From: Periplaneta americana
Taxonomy: Eukaryota > Arthropoda > Insecta > Blattodea > Blattidae
Length of the DNA stretch: 64,000 nucleotides
NCBI RefSeq assembly: GCF_040183065.1
Contig: NC_091119.1
Location: 207,622,798 to 207,686,797, forward strand
Reading direction: 5' to 3'
Made by a program: the position numbers and the translations under genes. The notes under the pieces are model-generated. The model was not told where the DNA came from. It made no database searches and worked only from the letters and a program-made list of their open reading frames with translations. This document shows, in pieces, positions 1 to 10,727 of the stretch; position 1 is the first letter of the stretch; every line of letters starts with the position of its first letter.

Positions 1-12
1 AATTCTTTAGAG

Positions 13-1203
13 CAGAGTTTCTCAAACTATGGTCCGCGGACCACCTGTGGTCCTCGAGGTCTGCCCTTGTGGTCCTTCAAAAAGTACAGAAGAAAAAAAT
101 AAAATTCAAACGAATTGCGTATTACACTATAGCTCAAAATCTCAGAGTTTGTAAATGACACATGGCAATCGCCTTTCACTTTTTCTCCCAGTATTGACAT
201 TTTATGAAATTTATTACCCATCCCGTGTACCGAATTACCACTCTACTCTCAGCATCAAAAGAGGGATTTAAAGCACTATGAACGTGGTGTTTCTCGCCAT
301 CTTTTCGCTGCACATTAGCTGATGGATGTGGCTAAGTACATTGGCAGATCTTCCAGACGTATTCTCAAAACTAAACGAACTAAATCTCTCTCTACAAGGT
401 AATTCTTTGACTGTTCTCAATGCTCATGAGAAAATAGTGTTTGAGAGGAAACTTGGTTTACAGGTCAGTTCCGTAAAACAGAGATATTTTCACTTTTTCC
501 ACCCCAGAATCTTTTTTGGTTGAAAATGATTTCGTTATTGGAAAATAATTATGTAATGACATATGTTCGCATTTCGAAACTCTAAGGTCACAATTTGAAA
601 CTTATTTTCCAAGTAAATATGACGAATTTTCATGGGTTCGTGATCCCTTTCATTGCGATATTGAAAATAACAAACTTTCATTGAGTGAAAGAGAACAGTT
701 AATTGAACTCTCGAATGACATCGGACTTAAAAGTATCTGTGTGAGAAAGGGTTTTCATCACTAACTCTAATAAAAACAAAGTACCGAAATCGACTCGATG
801 TATGTGACGATCTCCGACTTAAACTTACCAGCATACATCCAAATATATAACAACTGTGCAATAATCGGCAGGCTTATCCATCTCATTAATGTGAGTACCA
901 ACATTTATTTTGTTTAGTTAATAAGTTAAAAATTATCCAAACTCTAATAGCCTTGATTTATTAAAAAACGAAAATGAATTTTTTATATTAACATTAATTT
1001 AATTCGTTTATAATAATATAAAATTAAACTAATTAAATTAATTTTAATTAATTAATTTTGTTTTAAAATATAAATATAATGGTATTAAATTATGCTACAA
1101 AAATGATAAATTTGTTTTCGAAGGGAACAAGGGTAAGGTGGTCCGCGGAACTGTTCTCACTTAAAAAAGTGGTCCCCACTTCAAAAAAGTTTGAGAAACG
1201 CTG
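13..1203 (+). mobile_element. hAT DNA transposon, degenerate, with 8-bp target duplication
   Basis: The ends are inverted repeats: CAGAGTTTCTCAAACT at 13 and the complement of CAGCGTTTCTCAAACT ending at 1203. Both continue into GGTCCGCGG-type subterminal sequence. The 8-bp direct repeat CTTTAGAG lies at 5-12 and 1204-1211, as expected for hAT insertion. Inside, the frame at 326-523 reads FSKLNELNLSLQG, and a later frame near 600-735 reads pieces such as YDEFSWVRDPF and LSEREQLIELSNDIGLKS. These resemble the C-terminal half of ZBED5/FAM200-type hAT transposases (recalled family resemblance, not a search). Stops and frameshifts break the coding region and the N-terminal zinc finger and catalytic region are missing, so this is an internally deleted, non-autonomous copy. 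Confidence 0.9.
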
Positions 1204-1211
1204 CTTTAGAG

Positions 1212-2139
1212 AATAAGCTATTTGATTTTATCAGCCACAAGGCTTCAATCGCCAAATGACGTTGCTCAAAGAAGAGTTGTCATGCACATTTCATTCTGCC
1301 TAACCCGCATCCACTGATGCAAACTCTTTGATTTTATTGGTTTTTATCTCCGATGGTGCACAAAGGAAATTAAATGCGATGCGATTGAAGTAAACACAAT
1401 TAAAAAGTTGCGATAGTCCTGTCTGCTGATGTATGCAGTTTGTGGATTAATTCGTTTTTCTATTTAATACAAGTTCTGGAACAATGGTTTTCAATAATTT
1501 GTTTTAACCCCCCGATTTTACACCCCTCTAACTATCACAAGTTCACTCACTCCCTCATGTGGAGCGATGATCGTGTTCAACCACAACAGCAAGTGGCAGA
1601 TTAGCAACCCCCCCCCCCCACATGGGCTGTGAGCTTCACGCGGTGATGCAGATACAATACAGCACTATTTGAACCTCAGGCTATACGATTGTGAAATCCG
1701 ATCTTTGCACTACAAAGAAAGCGTGCTTCTAGCTTGTGGAACACAGGGCTAAGTTCCTGCAGATAATGGCCAGTGTTTCTCCATCACAGTGTTTTTCTGT
1801 GTAGCCTATTGAGTTTCCAGGAACAGATATATGTAACTTATATAGGCCTAGTTACTCTATAATTTACATAAGTTAGTTAAATAATGGAACTACAGTACAT
1901 TCTGTGAAAAAACATGTTTTTTGTACTCCAGCATTAGTGAAAATCGTGCATAATATGCCACGTTATTGTACCAGACCCGTAAAATATTACCATGACAACT
2001 GAAACGTCATGACTTCTATTATGACGACATAACTTGTGCCATAAAGTTAACATTATGAAACGACTAGTGGCTTGTGCAGCAAATGTTGCAAACTAAGTTC
2101 ATTAGACGTTCAAATAAACATTTTTCAGATTTATTTTCA
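1212..2139. other. Non-coding interval, no gene seen
   Basis: There is no credible coding frame. It holds a 12-base C run at 1608-1619. A stretch near 1988-2070 (ATTACCATGACAACTGAAAC onward) resembles 16595-16660, suggesting a low-copy dispersed repeat. Confidence 0.6.
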
Positions 2140-3624
2140 ACTAGCCGTACCCGTGCGCTCCACTGCACCCGTTAGAAATAAATATAAAGTAATTACATAA
2201 TTAAAATAGGACGTTTGATCCAGGGAAATTTCGTGTTTGATAGAAGGATAAATCGTTTAATAAGTTACTTAATTTAAATTGTATTTAAAATATTAAAATG
2301 CGATCATTTTGATCAAGAGATCACTCATTTGGTGCAATGACAATTCCTTTAACATGCTAATAATTGTTATTACCAATTATTTTTGGAAAAGCGAAAATTA
2401 ACAGGAAAATTTTGGCTACAGATTTATTATTATGTTTATATTATATTATATTATATTATATTATATTATATTATATTATATTATATTATATTATACTATG
2501 TAAAAAGTGTGTTGATAACGGATGTACTCGAATTAGAAAGTTTTTAATTTGTTGTGGGAGCTCTTGAATCTCAGGAGGAACAACTTTTACAACAGCGCAA
2601 CATAATCTGCTTGGCTCATTACCCAATTTTTTTGCATTGCATTTATTGCATATGTATTTTATGTATTTTAACACGATTCAATTGAGCATAGTTAAAATTT
2701 GAATTATAAAGTAATGGATTGCTAAGCTAACGTACTATTACTGCGTACTAAATCAATACACTCTCGTTGTTCGTTAATTCTCTGAGATAAAAATGAATAT
2801 GTTCATAAATATTATTTTAAGAAATACAGGAAATGAATATACAGAATAACCTATCAAGTTTTCTGTGCATAAGAAGCTATTTTAATCTTACCTGTCCTCG
2901 ATTTACTCAGATGTTACTGTAATAACATTATAGCATTATGTCCATCTAGAAAAACTACACTTTCCAATGGTGAAATAATAATTAATTATACAAATCGGTT
3001 AATTTAGCTTCCGATATTACTTCATACAAAGAGAGAAACATTGTCTGTAGGCTATGTTTCATAGCTTTCGATTGTTGTGTCCAAGGCCCCTTATAGACGA
3101 AGTCATTTGTTTTTTAATTCATTACACGGCCTTAGATGGCAGTTATTTTAATTTTAAAACTCATTTATCTCATTAAATATCAGTCCTATCAAAATTTTTC
3201 GAAGAATAAAACTTATCGGAAATGATTTTTAAAGAAACTTTTGTTATGTAACATTTTTCACAAAAATCAATAATAAGCGAGATATTTCGATTTATTTAAT
3301 TCAGGCCCCCTTATAACCCCCCTTTAAAATAACGTATTTTGAATGCCATATAGCCTATAATCTAAGTTACAACGAACTTAATTTATATTCCAATTTTCAT
3401 CGAAATCCGTTCAGCCATTATCGCGTGAAAAGGTAACAAACATACAGACAGACAGACAGACAGATAGACAGACAGACAGACAGATAGACAGACATACAAA
3501 CAAAAATTTCAAAAAGCGATTTTCGGTTTCAGGGTGGTTAATTATATATGTTAGAACCAATTATTTTTGGAAAATCGAAAATTACCAGAAAAATTTCGGC
3601 TACAGATTTATTATTAGTATAGAT
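2140..3624 (+). repeat. Dispersed retroelement-like repeat, two copies of the same 3' end
   Basis: It begins with ACTAGCCGTACCCGTGCGCT and contains CATCGAAATCCGTTCAGCC followed by a CAGA-rich run at 3438-3500, a layout seen in RTE-like or SINE-like arthropod repeats (family assignment is inference). The 3' terminal block of about 70 bases (ACCAATTATTTTTGGAAAA to ACAGATTTATTATTA) occurs twice, at about 2371-2435 and 3555-3617. The region is therefore either two tandem copies, the first internally deleted, or one copy with a duplicated end. No open frame of useful length remains. Confidence 0.6.
2436..2494. repeat. TTATA pentanucleotide microsatellite
   Basis: About a dozen TTATA/ATATT units directly follow the first copy of the repeat 3' end. 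The array probably grew from the element's tail. Confidence 0.9.
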
Positions 3625-3950
3625 GAAGAATACCAGACATTTTGAAAGTTATTTGCTTCAATAATAATGAAACATACTCCCTCTGAATGGTTTTTATGTC
3701 CAATACTTTTTCTTGAACCTATGTATCCTATATCTCTTTGAGTTTCAATGCGAAAACGCAACTAGCAATGTCAGGACGATCAGTGGGTTTTTCATGTGGG
3801 AGTAAAGCAATAGCTATTTCAGATCATAGTGGATTGTAAAAGTCAGGTTTGCTATGCTTTTGAACAATAGACATAGCATCTTCGTATATCTGCTGCATGT
3901 AGTGCTTGAAATGTAGAGGGTAAAATCATTTTATCCTGCTAAGAGATCTT

Positions 3951-4206
3951 TTTTTTTATTTTATTGGGTTATTTTACGACGCTGTATCAACATCTAGGTT
4001 ATTTAGCGTCTGAATGAAATGAAGGTGATAATGCCGGTGAAATGAGTCCGGGGTCCAGCACCGAAAGTTACCCAGCATTTGCTCGTATTGGGTTGAGGGA
4101 AAACCCCGGAAAAAACCTCAACCAGGTAACTTGCCCCGACCGGGATTCGAACCCGGGCCACCTGGTTTCGCGGCCAGACGCGCTGACCGTTACTCCACAG
4201 GTGTGG
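3951..4206 (-). mobile_element. tRNA-derived SINE with 16-bp target duplication
   Basis: Read on the minus strand, the head (4206 down to about 4130) is tRNA-like: a box-A-like GAGTAACGGTCAGCGCGTCTGG and box B GGTTCGAATCC. The body contains ACCTGGTTGAGG and GGGTTTTCC, and the tail reads GACGCTAAATAACC, then GATACAGCGTCGT, then an A-rich end. The 16-bp repeat CCTGCTAAGAGATCTT flanks it at 3935-3950 and 4207-4222, so both boundaries are exact. Body and tail are shared with the SINEs at 36228 and 50618. It is a pol III-type retroposon with no protein. Confidence 0.92.
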
Positions 4207-4222
4207 CCTGCTAAGAGATCTT

Positions 4223-4985
4223 GCTGAAATGATCGAGAGACTACAAAATTTTGTAGGTCTCTTATTTTATCAGTAAGTAATACCGTCTTTCCTTAGGAAC
4301 TGTAATTTTTGCGCTCTCTCGAGCCAATACTGAAGAGAAGGACGCATATAAATATCTACACCACGCCGCCATTAAGTATATGAAAAAATAATAAATAATA
4401 ACTGTAAAAATATTTGAATTTTAATAACAATATTATTATGTTACGTAAGTTTTATAATATATTTAATAGCCGCCACTCAGTAAATTATAGAAATGAAGAT
4501 CTAATTTAACACATTCTCTATATCTACTTACGTAACCCCAAAACGTTTCACTTTCATGTCATCAATATAGCATTAATATGTATAATTAATGAAAAATAAT
4601 CACATCATGGCATTAACTATAATGAAATTTTATTGTTAATGGTAATAATGTCATCAAACCACTTCAAGTTTTGTAGATTTCAATATCCAATACACAGCTG
4701 TACTCATAAAATTACACACCGCAGAATCAGACCTGTAAATTAGCGAGACTTCAAGTTTTTAATAACCAATTGAATTTGAGCTCTAAATATGTCAGCAATC
4801 CTGGAGGTCATGGCCTTCGTGTAATAGCTATTGTTTATTGTAGTGTGTGTTTTGTTTTATTCTGAAATCACGGCCGTGCTGAAATGCAATTAGGCCTAGT
4901 TCTCAAAACTGAAGAAAGATGGATTTTTGAAAATAGGAAAATAATGTAGGAAAATTGATATTTCACTGAAAACTACTATTTTTGT
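4223..4985. other. Non-coding AT-rich interval
   Basis: No gene, RNA or element is recognised. Confidence 0.5.
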
Positions 4986-5076
4986 GAAAAACGTTGGGTT
5001 CCAAGCTTCAAAATGAGGGGTCATTTATTAAAATCCGGTCAGCCGTTTTGCCGTGATTTCAATTACCAGTTCAAAT

Positions 5077-5120
<44 letters not shown>
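4986..5120 (+). repeat. 3' end of an RTE/SINE-like repeat with TA microsatellite tail
   Basis: AAATCCGGTCAGCCGTTTTG followed by a run of TA at about 5081-5117 and then AGAT is a layout typical of the 3' ends of arthropod RTE-like repeats. The 5' part is not recognisable. Confidence 0.5.
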
Positions 5121-6106
5121 TTTGTCATGCAATAATATTTAATACATCACTGTTATCATAGCAACCTCTTTCTTCATAGCCAAACTAGCCATCATTAGAA
5201 ATCTGATGTTATTTCTTTATCAATTGGTTAATAATGCTGTCGTTCAAAAATAGTTATTTATGTATCAAGAGTATTATGTTGATAATTAAGCATTGAGGGC
5301 AACATACTGTATTTGCTAAACCGAGTGTCTGTGGTTCGAGGCTTTGTAAGTTGCCCGAGGTAGCCTACATATACTAAATATTAATAATTCACGAGTTACA
5401 CACAATAAGTTATGTCTTACTTCTTTATACTAGAAAAGGAAATAAATATTAATCTACCACATTAATTTTATGAATGTTTGTCATTTTATACACGTCAGAG
5501 TCAACAATGAAGTTACTAATGAAATGGTAACTAGGGAGAAGTACAAAATGGATAATGTAGTATTCCTCGAGAAGTTTGTGAATTGGCTTTAACAAATTGT
5601 TTCCTGAAAAGTCTAAGAATGTACGCAACAAGAAATAAGCTACTTTTGTGCACTGGATGAAAGATAAGCATGTGGGTGTTGTAAATGAAGCTATTCTGAT
5701 GGCGTACTTCGAGAATATGTCATGTTTATAGGCCTGTTTGTAATAGGCTGTAATCATGGCAAACTTTATAGGCCCGTGGGCATGTTATAAATCCCTAACG
5801 CCCGCGCGATCGTAATGTACTTCTTTATAATATCTCATATCCAAGGAGTAAAACTACTGTAAGTTAATGTAGGCTATAAGTAAGACATAACACGTTTATA
5901 ATGTTATACAGTTATTGCACTTAGCTTGTTCCCAAAAAATTGACTCAGGCCATAGCGTATAACTTTTTGAACTTATTTCATAATATCTTACTATTGACAT
6001 AACAAGAATCAAAGAAAGAAAATAATAAGAACAGTGAAGTACCAGTCAATTTTGAGGAGAAAAAATCTGAAACCATCCAATAAATAAACTAACCACGAAT
6101 TATAAT
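5121..6106. other. Non-coding interval with one unassigned 102-codon frame
   Basis: A minus-strand frame at 5449-5757 is open for 102 codons but is rich in I, F, Y and L, as expected from AT-rich sequence. It matches no family I know. I do not call it a gene. Confidence 0.5.
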
Positions 6107-6870
6107 AATAATTCTTTATTTATACTGTCAAAGTTAAGGCCATAGGGCCTTCTCTTACACTCTACCAGGTCACAAAGTATACAAGCAGTTAAAATTTAAC
6201 AAAAAGTTAAAGAACAGAATACTAACATATTACAAAAAAATAATAATAATAACAATAATAATAATAGTAATTCTTTATTTATACTGGCAGAGTTAAGGCC
6301 ATAGGGCCTTCTCTTACACTCTACCAGGTCACAAAGTATACAAGCAGTTAAAATTTAACAAAAAGTTAAAGAACAGAATACTAACATATTACAAAAAAAA
6401 AATAATAATAGCATAATAAAATCGACACTAAACAACATGAAAATAATACCATAACAGAAAAAAAAAAAGAAAGTAAAATACATTGGAATATAGTAAAAGC
6501 AACTCATTTAGTACAAATGGTTAATATGGAAAAACGTAAGGAAGAATATATCAAAATGAAATGTAATAAAATAATAATAATAAAGAAAATAAATACGAAA
6601 ATTAAATAAAATTCACAATAAAAAGGCTATGATAATAAATTCATCGGTTGATAAAGAGAACAAAAAGGGGAAAGGAAGGAAAGAAATATATAGCCTATAT
6701 TTTTACAAAACTATGGCAGAGAAAAGGGCTTATAACTGAGAGGAATCTAATTCAAAAAGTGCAATTTTAATTTATTTTTGAAGCTAGACAATGTCCGACA
6801 GTCTCTGACATGTTGTGGTAGAGAGTTTCAGGTTATAATAGGCCGTACATAATTTTGACAAAATGTTTCT
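6107..6870 (-). mobile_element. LINE 3' remnant (CR1/Kiri-like) with duplicated 3' end
   Basis: On the minus strand the far end translates as NSLPQHVRDCRTLSSFKNKL (near 6765-6830), the C-terminal motif of the reverse transcriptase protein of the family at 21821-22920. The 3' UTR ends in the hairpin AAGGCCATAGGGCCTT, an AATAAA signal and ATT repeats. That 3' end is present twice in tandem with a period of 159 bases (6108-6266 and 6267-about 6410), nearly identical, so the duplication is recent. Truncated at the 5' end and not functional. Confidence 0.75.
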
Positions 6871-7039
6871 TAAAATATCGGAAATTTTATAAAAATTTTC
6901 TATCTTAATAGAAGTTGGTTATAACAAGCTATTTCCTTAGAGTTAATGAGCCATTCTGAGAAGAAAATATATTTTCCTTTTGTCTTGTAGAATAAGTATG
7001 GATATCCTTATTAAACTGAAATATAATATTGCTATGAAT

Positions 7040-7372
7040 TAAATTGTTAACAACTCAGGCCTATAAGTACGAATTGGACTATGACAGAAGTCGACGTCGA
7101 CTACAAGCTGCGGAAATGAGACGAGTAGACCGCTTCAGGAAGGATCTAGAAGTTCGCAGCCTACCAGACATTGCCGACCAATATCAGTCGAACTGGTGGG
7201 AACACAGGCCTACAACGGATGGAACAAAACACGAGTAGAGTACCCCGGACTGTTGAAAAATTTACACCTATAGGTAAACGAAATATCGGCAGACAACTAA
7301 AAATGATAGATACAACAAATATAGGAATCGCAACAGGCTTAAAAGAGCCTATAGCTTGAAGCAGAAGAAGAA
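7040..7372 (+). mobile_element. LINE C-terminal fragment (RTE-like)
   Basis: The frame at 7044-7238 reads RRLQAAEMRRVDRFRKDL, then QYQSNWWEH. The overlapping frame from 7171 continues RVPRTVEKFTPIGKRNIGRQ and GLKEPIA before a stop. Together these match the usual order at the end of RTE-type proteins (LQAAEMR, then NWxEHLQRM, then PxGxRxxGRxxKRW). One frameshift lies near 7200. The fragment ends against the Penelope-like palindrome that starts at 7378. It is a 5'-truncated pseudogene fragment. Confidence 0.65.
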
Positions 7373-7431
7373 ATAATTTTGGAATATGTATGATAGGAAC
7401 TTTCTTGTGTTAAATATTATTAACGTACCTT

Positions 7432-7470
7432 GTTAACATGTTTCGACCTATTTTCGGTCATCTTCGGAAC
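7432..7470 (-). ncRNA. Hammerhead-ribozyme-like motif, left arm of Penelope palindrome
   Basis: On the minus strand: stem I strand GTT, core CCGAAGA (consensus CUGANGA with U4 changed to C), one extra T, stem II GACC with loop and GGTC, then GAA, palindromic stem III ACATGT, cleavage-site T, and stem I partner AAC. It is identical to the motif in the right arm. The U4-to-C change should impair cleavage. The fold is read by eye. Confidence 0.7.
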
Positions 7471-7984
7471 TGGTCGTTGTTGGTCTTGGCGCCTCTTGTT
7501 TCCTGTGTGTAGAGTCAAAGAGTGTATGTGTTTTGAAATTGAGAATATCGTTGGGGTGTGTTTTCGTGTGTCTGTATATTTCATATTGTTCTAGTTTGTT
7601 GAGTTTCTGGCTTTTTGGTTGGATGTGCAGTATTTCAATGTCTGTGTTGATGTCTCTGTGGGTGTGGTTGGCATTTGTGATGTGTTCTGCATATGTGGAG
7701 GTGTTTTGTAATTTTGTTATGGCTGTGATGTGTTCTTTGTAACGTGTTTGAAATGATCTGCCTGTCTGTCCTATGTAGAAGTTGTTGCAGGTGTTACATT
7801 TGAATTTGTATACGCCTGTGTGGTTGTATTTGTTTGTTTGTGTTGAGATGTTTTTGTAGAGTGTTATTTGGTCTGTATGCGATGTTATAGTTCAATTTCT
7901 TGAATGAGGTTGCAATTTTATGTGTGTTTTATAATTTATGTGTGTTTATGTCAAAACAAAACCACAAAAAAACAGAAGAATATA

Positions 7985-8532
7985 ACACAAACACAAGAAC
8001 ACAAAAATACATCACACTAACATACGAAAACAAAAAAACACATAAAATCGCAACCTCATTCAAGAAATTGAACTATAACATCGCATACAGAACAAATAAC
8101 GCTCTACAAAAACATCTCAACACACAAACAAACAAATACAACCACAAACTCAAATGTAACACCTGCAACAACTTGTACATGGGACAGACAGGCAGATCAT
8201 TTCAAACACGTTACAAAGAACACATCACAGCCATAAAAAAATTACAAAACACCTCCACATATGCACAACACATCACAAATGCCAACCACACCTACAGAGA
8301 CATCAACACAGACATGGAAATACTGTACATCCAACCAAAAAGCCAGAAACTCAACACACTACAACAATATGAAATATACAGACACACAAAAACACACCCC
8401 AACGATATTCTCAACACACAACTCAACTTCAAAACACATACACTCTTTGACTCTACACTACGAACGCACCCACACAGGAAACAAGAGGCGCCAAGACCAA
8501 CAACGACCAGTTCCGAAGATGACCGAAAATAG
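7985..8532 (+). pseudogene. Penelope-like reverse transcriptase C-terminus plus GIY-YIG endonuclease fragment
   Basis: The open frame (extending back to 7900 without support) begins inside the reverse transcriptase thumb/linker, reading KIATSFKKLNYNIAYRTNN. It continues to a CxxC pair (KCNTCNN), then YMGQTGRSFQTRYKEHI, the GIY-YIG nuclease core of Penelope-like elements with conserved G, R and E/H positions. The C-terminal tail is rich in T, N and H. The reverse transcriptase palm with its catalytic aspartates is absent, so it cannot retrotranspose alone. The last codons and the TAG stop (8530-8532) lie inside the hammerhead-like motif at 8510-8548. A second, inverted copy of most of this frame lies at 7440-7930. 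Confidence 0.85.
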
Positions 8533-8548
8533 GTCGAAACATGTTAAC
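8510..8548 (+). ncRNA. Hammerhead-ribozyme-like motif, right arm of Penelope palindrome
   Basis: Stem I GTT (8510-8512) pairs with AAC (8546-8548). The core is CCGAAGA (8513-8519), followed by an extra T and stem II GACC (8521-8524) pairing with GGTC (8532-8535). GAA lies at 8536-8538 and the palindromic stem III ACATGT at 8539-8544. It overlaps the end of the GIY-YIG reading frame. Core position U4 is C here, so this copy is probably inactive. Confidence 0.72.
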
Positions 8549-8642
8549 AAGGTACGTTAATAATATTTAACACAAGAAAGTTCCTATCATACATATTCCG
8601 AAGTGATACAGTGTTAAAAGTTGTGTAATCAAGATGTATAGA

Positions 8643-8645
8643 AGA

Positions 8646-8690
<45 letters not shown>
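8643..8690. repeat. TAA microsatellite
   Basis: About 15 TAA units just downstream of the Penelope-like right arm. Confidence 0.95.
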
Positions 8691-8692
<2 letters not shown>

Positions 8693-9168
8693 TAGTCCTA
8701 CTGCTGTAGGGTGCCTAATCGACATAATGTCGCCATCCATCATGGACTAATTTCCAACGCAGACTAACATGCTGCTCCCCCTCCTTACAATGCACACACA
8801 ATTCCTCATATATATCTCTATTCCATTCCTCTCTGAATAGAAGCAAAGGAGAAATTTCTATCAAGGAAACGGCAGAGTATTGTGCTAGTTCCTCCCCTGC
8901 CACCCCTTAATCTTAAAGGCAGCACCTTAAATTTCATAATGCGAAATAAATATCTTCCCATCTGGGTAACAATGCGTTTTGTATATATATAAATAAGTGG
9001 AGTGGGAGAGGAAGTTCTGTTATGTGCTGACTACTCGCTTTGCTTTTGTCGACAACCATTTTGTTCCATGATTAAAGAGCTGCAGAGCTGCGCAAGACAA
9101 AGAGTCGGGGGGGAGGGGTGAGTTGCCAACTTCTCAGCGACCTGCGTAACGAGACCGCTGAGCTACCT
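8691..9168. other. Non-coding interval with a faint tRNA-like end
   Basis: No gene is seen. The minus strand at about 9125-9168 reads CCAGGTAGCTCAGCGGTCTC, which resembles a tRNA D-arm/box A. It may be the truncated head of another SINE, but no box B or tail is visible. Confidence 0.35.
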
Positions 9169-9169
9169 G

Positions 9170-10433
9170 GTGTTCAGCGGAGGATTACATCCGTCAAATT
9201 ATGCTATACCAATCATTTCTATTCTACACTCATATCTCATAGATAGAAAACAGAAAGTTGAAATCAATACAACTATGAAATCTGCATCGACATGGGGAAC
9301 TATTAATAATGGAATTCCTCAAGGATCAATATTAGGTCCCCTATTTTTTCTAGTGTTTATAAATGATCTTGCCCCCTTAATAAAAGATGTAGGTCATCCC
9401 ATATTATTTGCAGATGACACAAGTATAGTAATTACAGCCAATAGCTCCAACACATTCCAATCAACAGAGGAAATTCTCTTCAAAATATGTGACTGGTTCT
9501 CAGTCAATAAATTAGTATTAAATTGTAACAAAACTAACATAATTCAATTTAAATCCTGTCTAAATTCAACGTCGCAAATTTCTAGCGCAATAATTAATAA
9601 TAGATCTCTATTAGAAACAACAACAACCAAATTTCTTGGCTTAAAAATCGATAATGTGTTAAATTGGAAAAATCATATTAAAGAAATTACCCCCAAACTA
9701 AATTCAGCTTGTTTTGCTATTAGATCTATGCAAAAGATAGTAAATATCAATACCTTAAAAACAATATACTTTGCATACTTGCACTCGGTAATGAGTTTTG
9801 GAATAATATTCTGGGGAAATTCCACAGATAGTAACAGTATATTTCTATTACAAAAAAAGAGTAATTAGAATAATAGTAGGTGCCAAATCTAGGGAATCGT
9901 ATAGGGCTATTTTCAAAAAACTACAAATAATGCCCATGGCTTGTCAGTATATCTTTTCATTAATAATCTTCCTCTATGCAATCGTGAAAACTTTGTAACT
10001 AATTCAACAGTTCATAGCATAAATACACGTCAAAAAAATGACTTTCATACTCCATCGGCAAGTCTATCGTGCTATCAAAAAGGAGTGCGTTATATGGCAG
10101 TAAAAATGTTTAATAGCCTCACTACCGATATAAAAGATGAAACTCAAAACATAAAATTATTTAGGGCCAAATTAAAGAAGTACCTAATTTCTCACGCCTT
10201 CTATTCTGTAGGTGAATTCATGTCATTCAATAACACTTCATGAAATTGATACTAAAACTTTGTGTTGTAACTAGTAGACTATATTGTAAATCTCGTCTAT
10301 ATATATTTCATCTAGACTGTGACTATAAATTAAGACTTTATAATAGTATTACGTTTTTTTTACTTTTTCCATATTCTAGCTGTAAGCATGTATGAATACC
10401 ATGGAATGTTAATAAATACAATACAATACATCA
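9170..10433 (+). mobile_element. Non-LTR retrotransposon, Jockey/CR1-like, 5'-truncated
   Basis: The frame at 9170-9868 (232 codons) carries reverse transcriptase motifs in order: GIPQGSILGPLFFLVFINDL, then the catalytic FADDTSIV box, then KFLGLKIDNVLNWKNHI, then YFAYLHSVMSFGIIFWG. A frameshift near 9866 moves the C-terminal part to other frames, including 9941-10243, which ends FRAKLKKYLISHAFYSVGEF. The 3' end has AATAAA and an ATACA-repeat tail near 10410-10433. The endonuclease domain and N-terminal half of the reverse transcriptase are missing. It is dead by truncation and frameshift. Clade placement is from motif style only. Confidence 0.88.
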
Positions 10434-10725
10434 CAACTTGAGTAGCCTACTAACTTGTCTTCCACTAGTGTAAGGAATGTGAAGATGCAAACAGTTCCAA
10501 ACAGCATCCATCTTCGACGGTTAGTTCTACAGGGTTCTGGTATAATCTACAGGCAAGAGTTGCAATAATCGGTCTGATACAGTCTTCATAGCCCACATTC
10601 TGCTTACCACAACAAAATTACAAGTTTCTGGGCCCACGACTTCAACCGGGTCCTATTCAACAAATGTATGGTATAATACAGTACAACAGAAAGTTATCCT
10701 GAAGTATGGAGTTTTATTTTTCTGT
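10434..10725. other. Non-coding interval between two LINE fragments
   Basis: No gene or element is recognised. Confidence 0.5.
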
Positions 10726-10727
10726 TC

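Larger units (their letters stand above)
7378..8605. mobile_element. Penelope-like element, two copies as a large inverted repeat
   Basis: Sequence from 7378 to about 7930 is the reverse complement of about 8033 to 8602, giving two arms of roughly 550 bases around a spacer of about 100 bases. The right arm encodes the end of a Penelope-like protein. The left arm carries the same sequence on the minus strand. Each arm ends in a hammerhead-like motif and the block TTAACACAAGAAAGTTCC. Inverted and tandem terminal copies are characteristic of Penelope-like elements (established knowledge). A TAA microsatellite follows at 8643. Confidence 0.85.

Noticed and set aside
7533-7742. 69-codon C/V/L-rich frame (+ strand)
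   Set aside because: Complement of the Penelope-like GIY-YIG coding sequence in the left arm.
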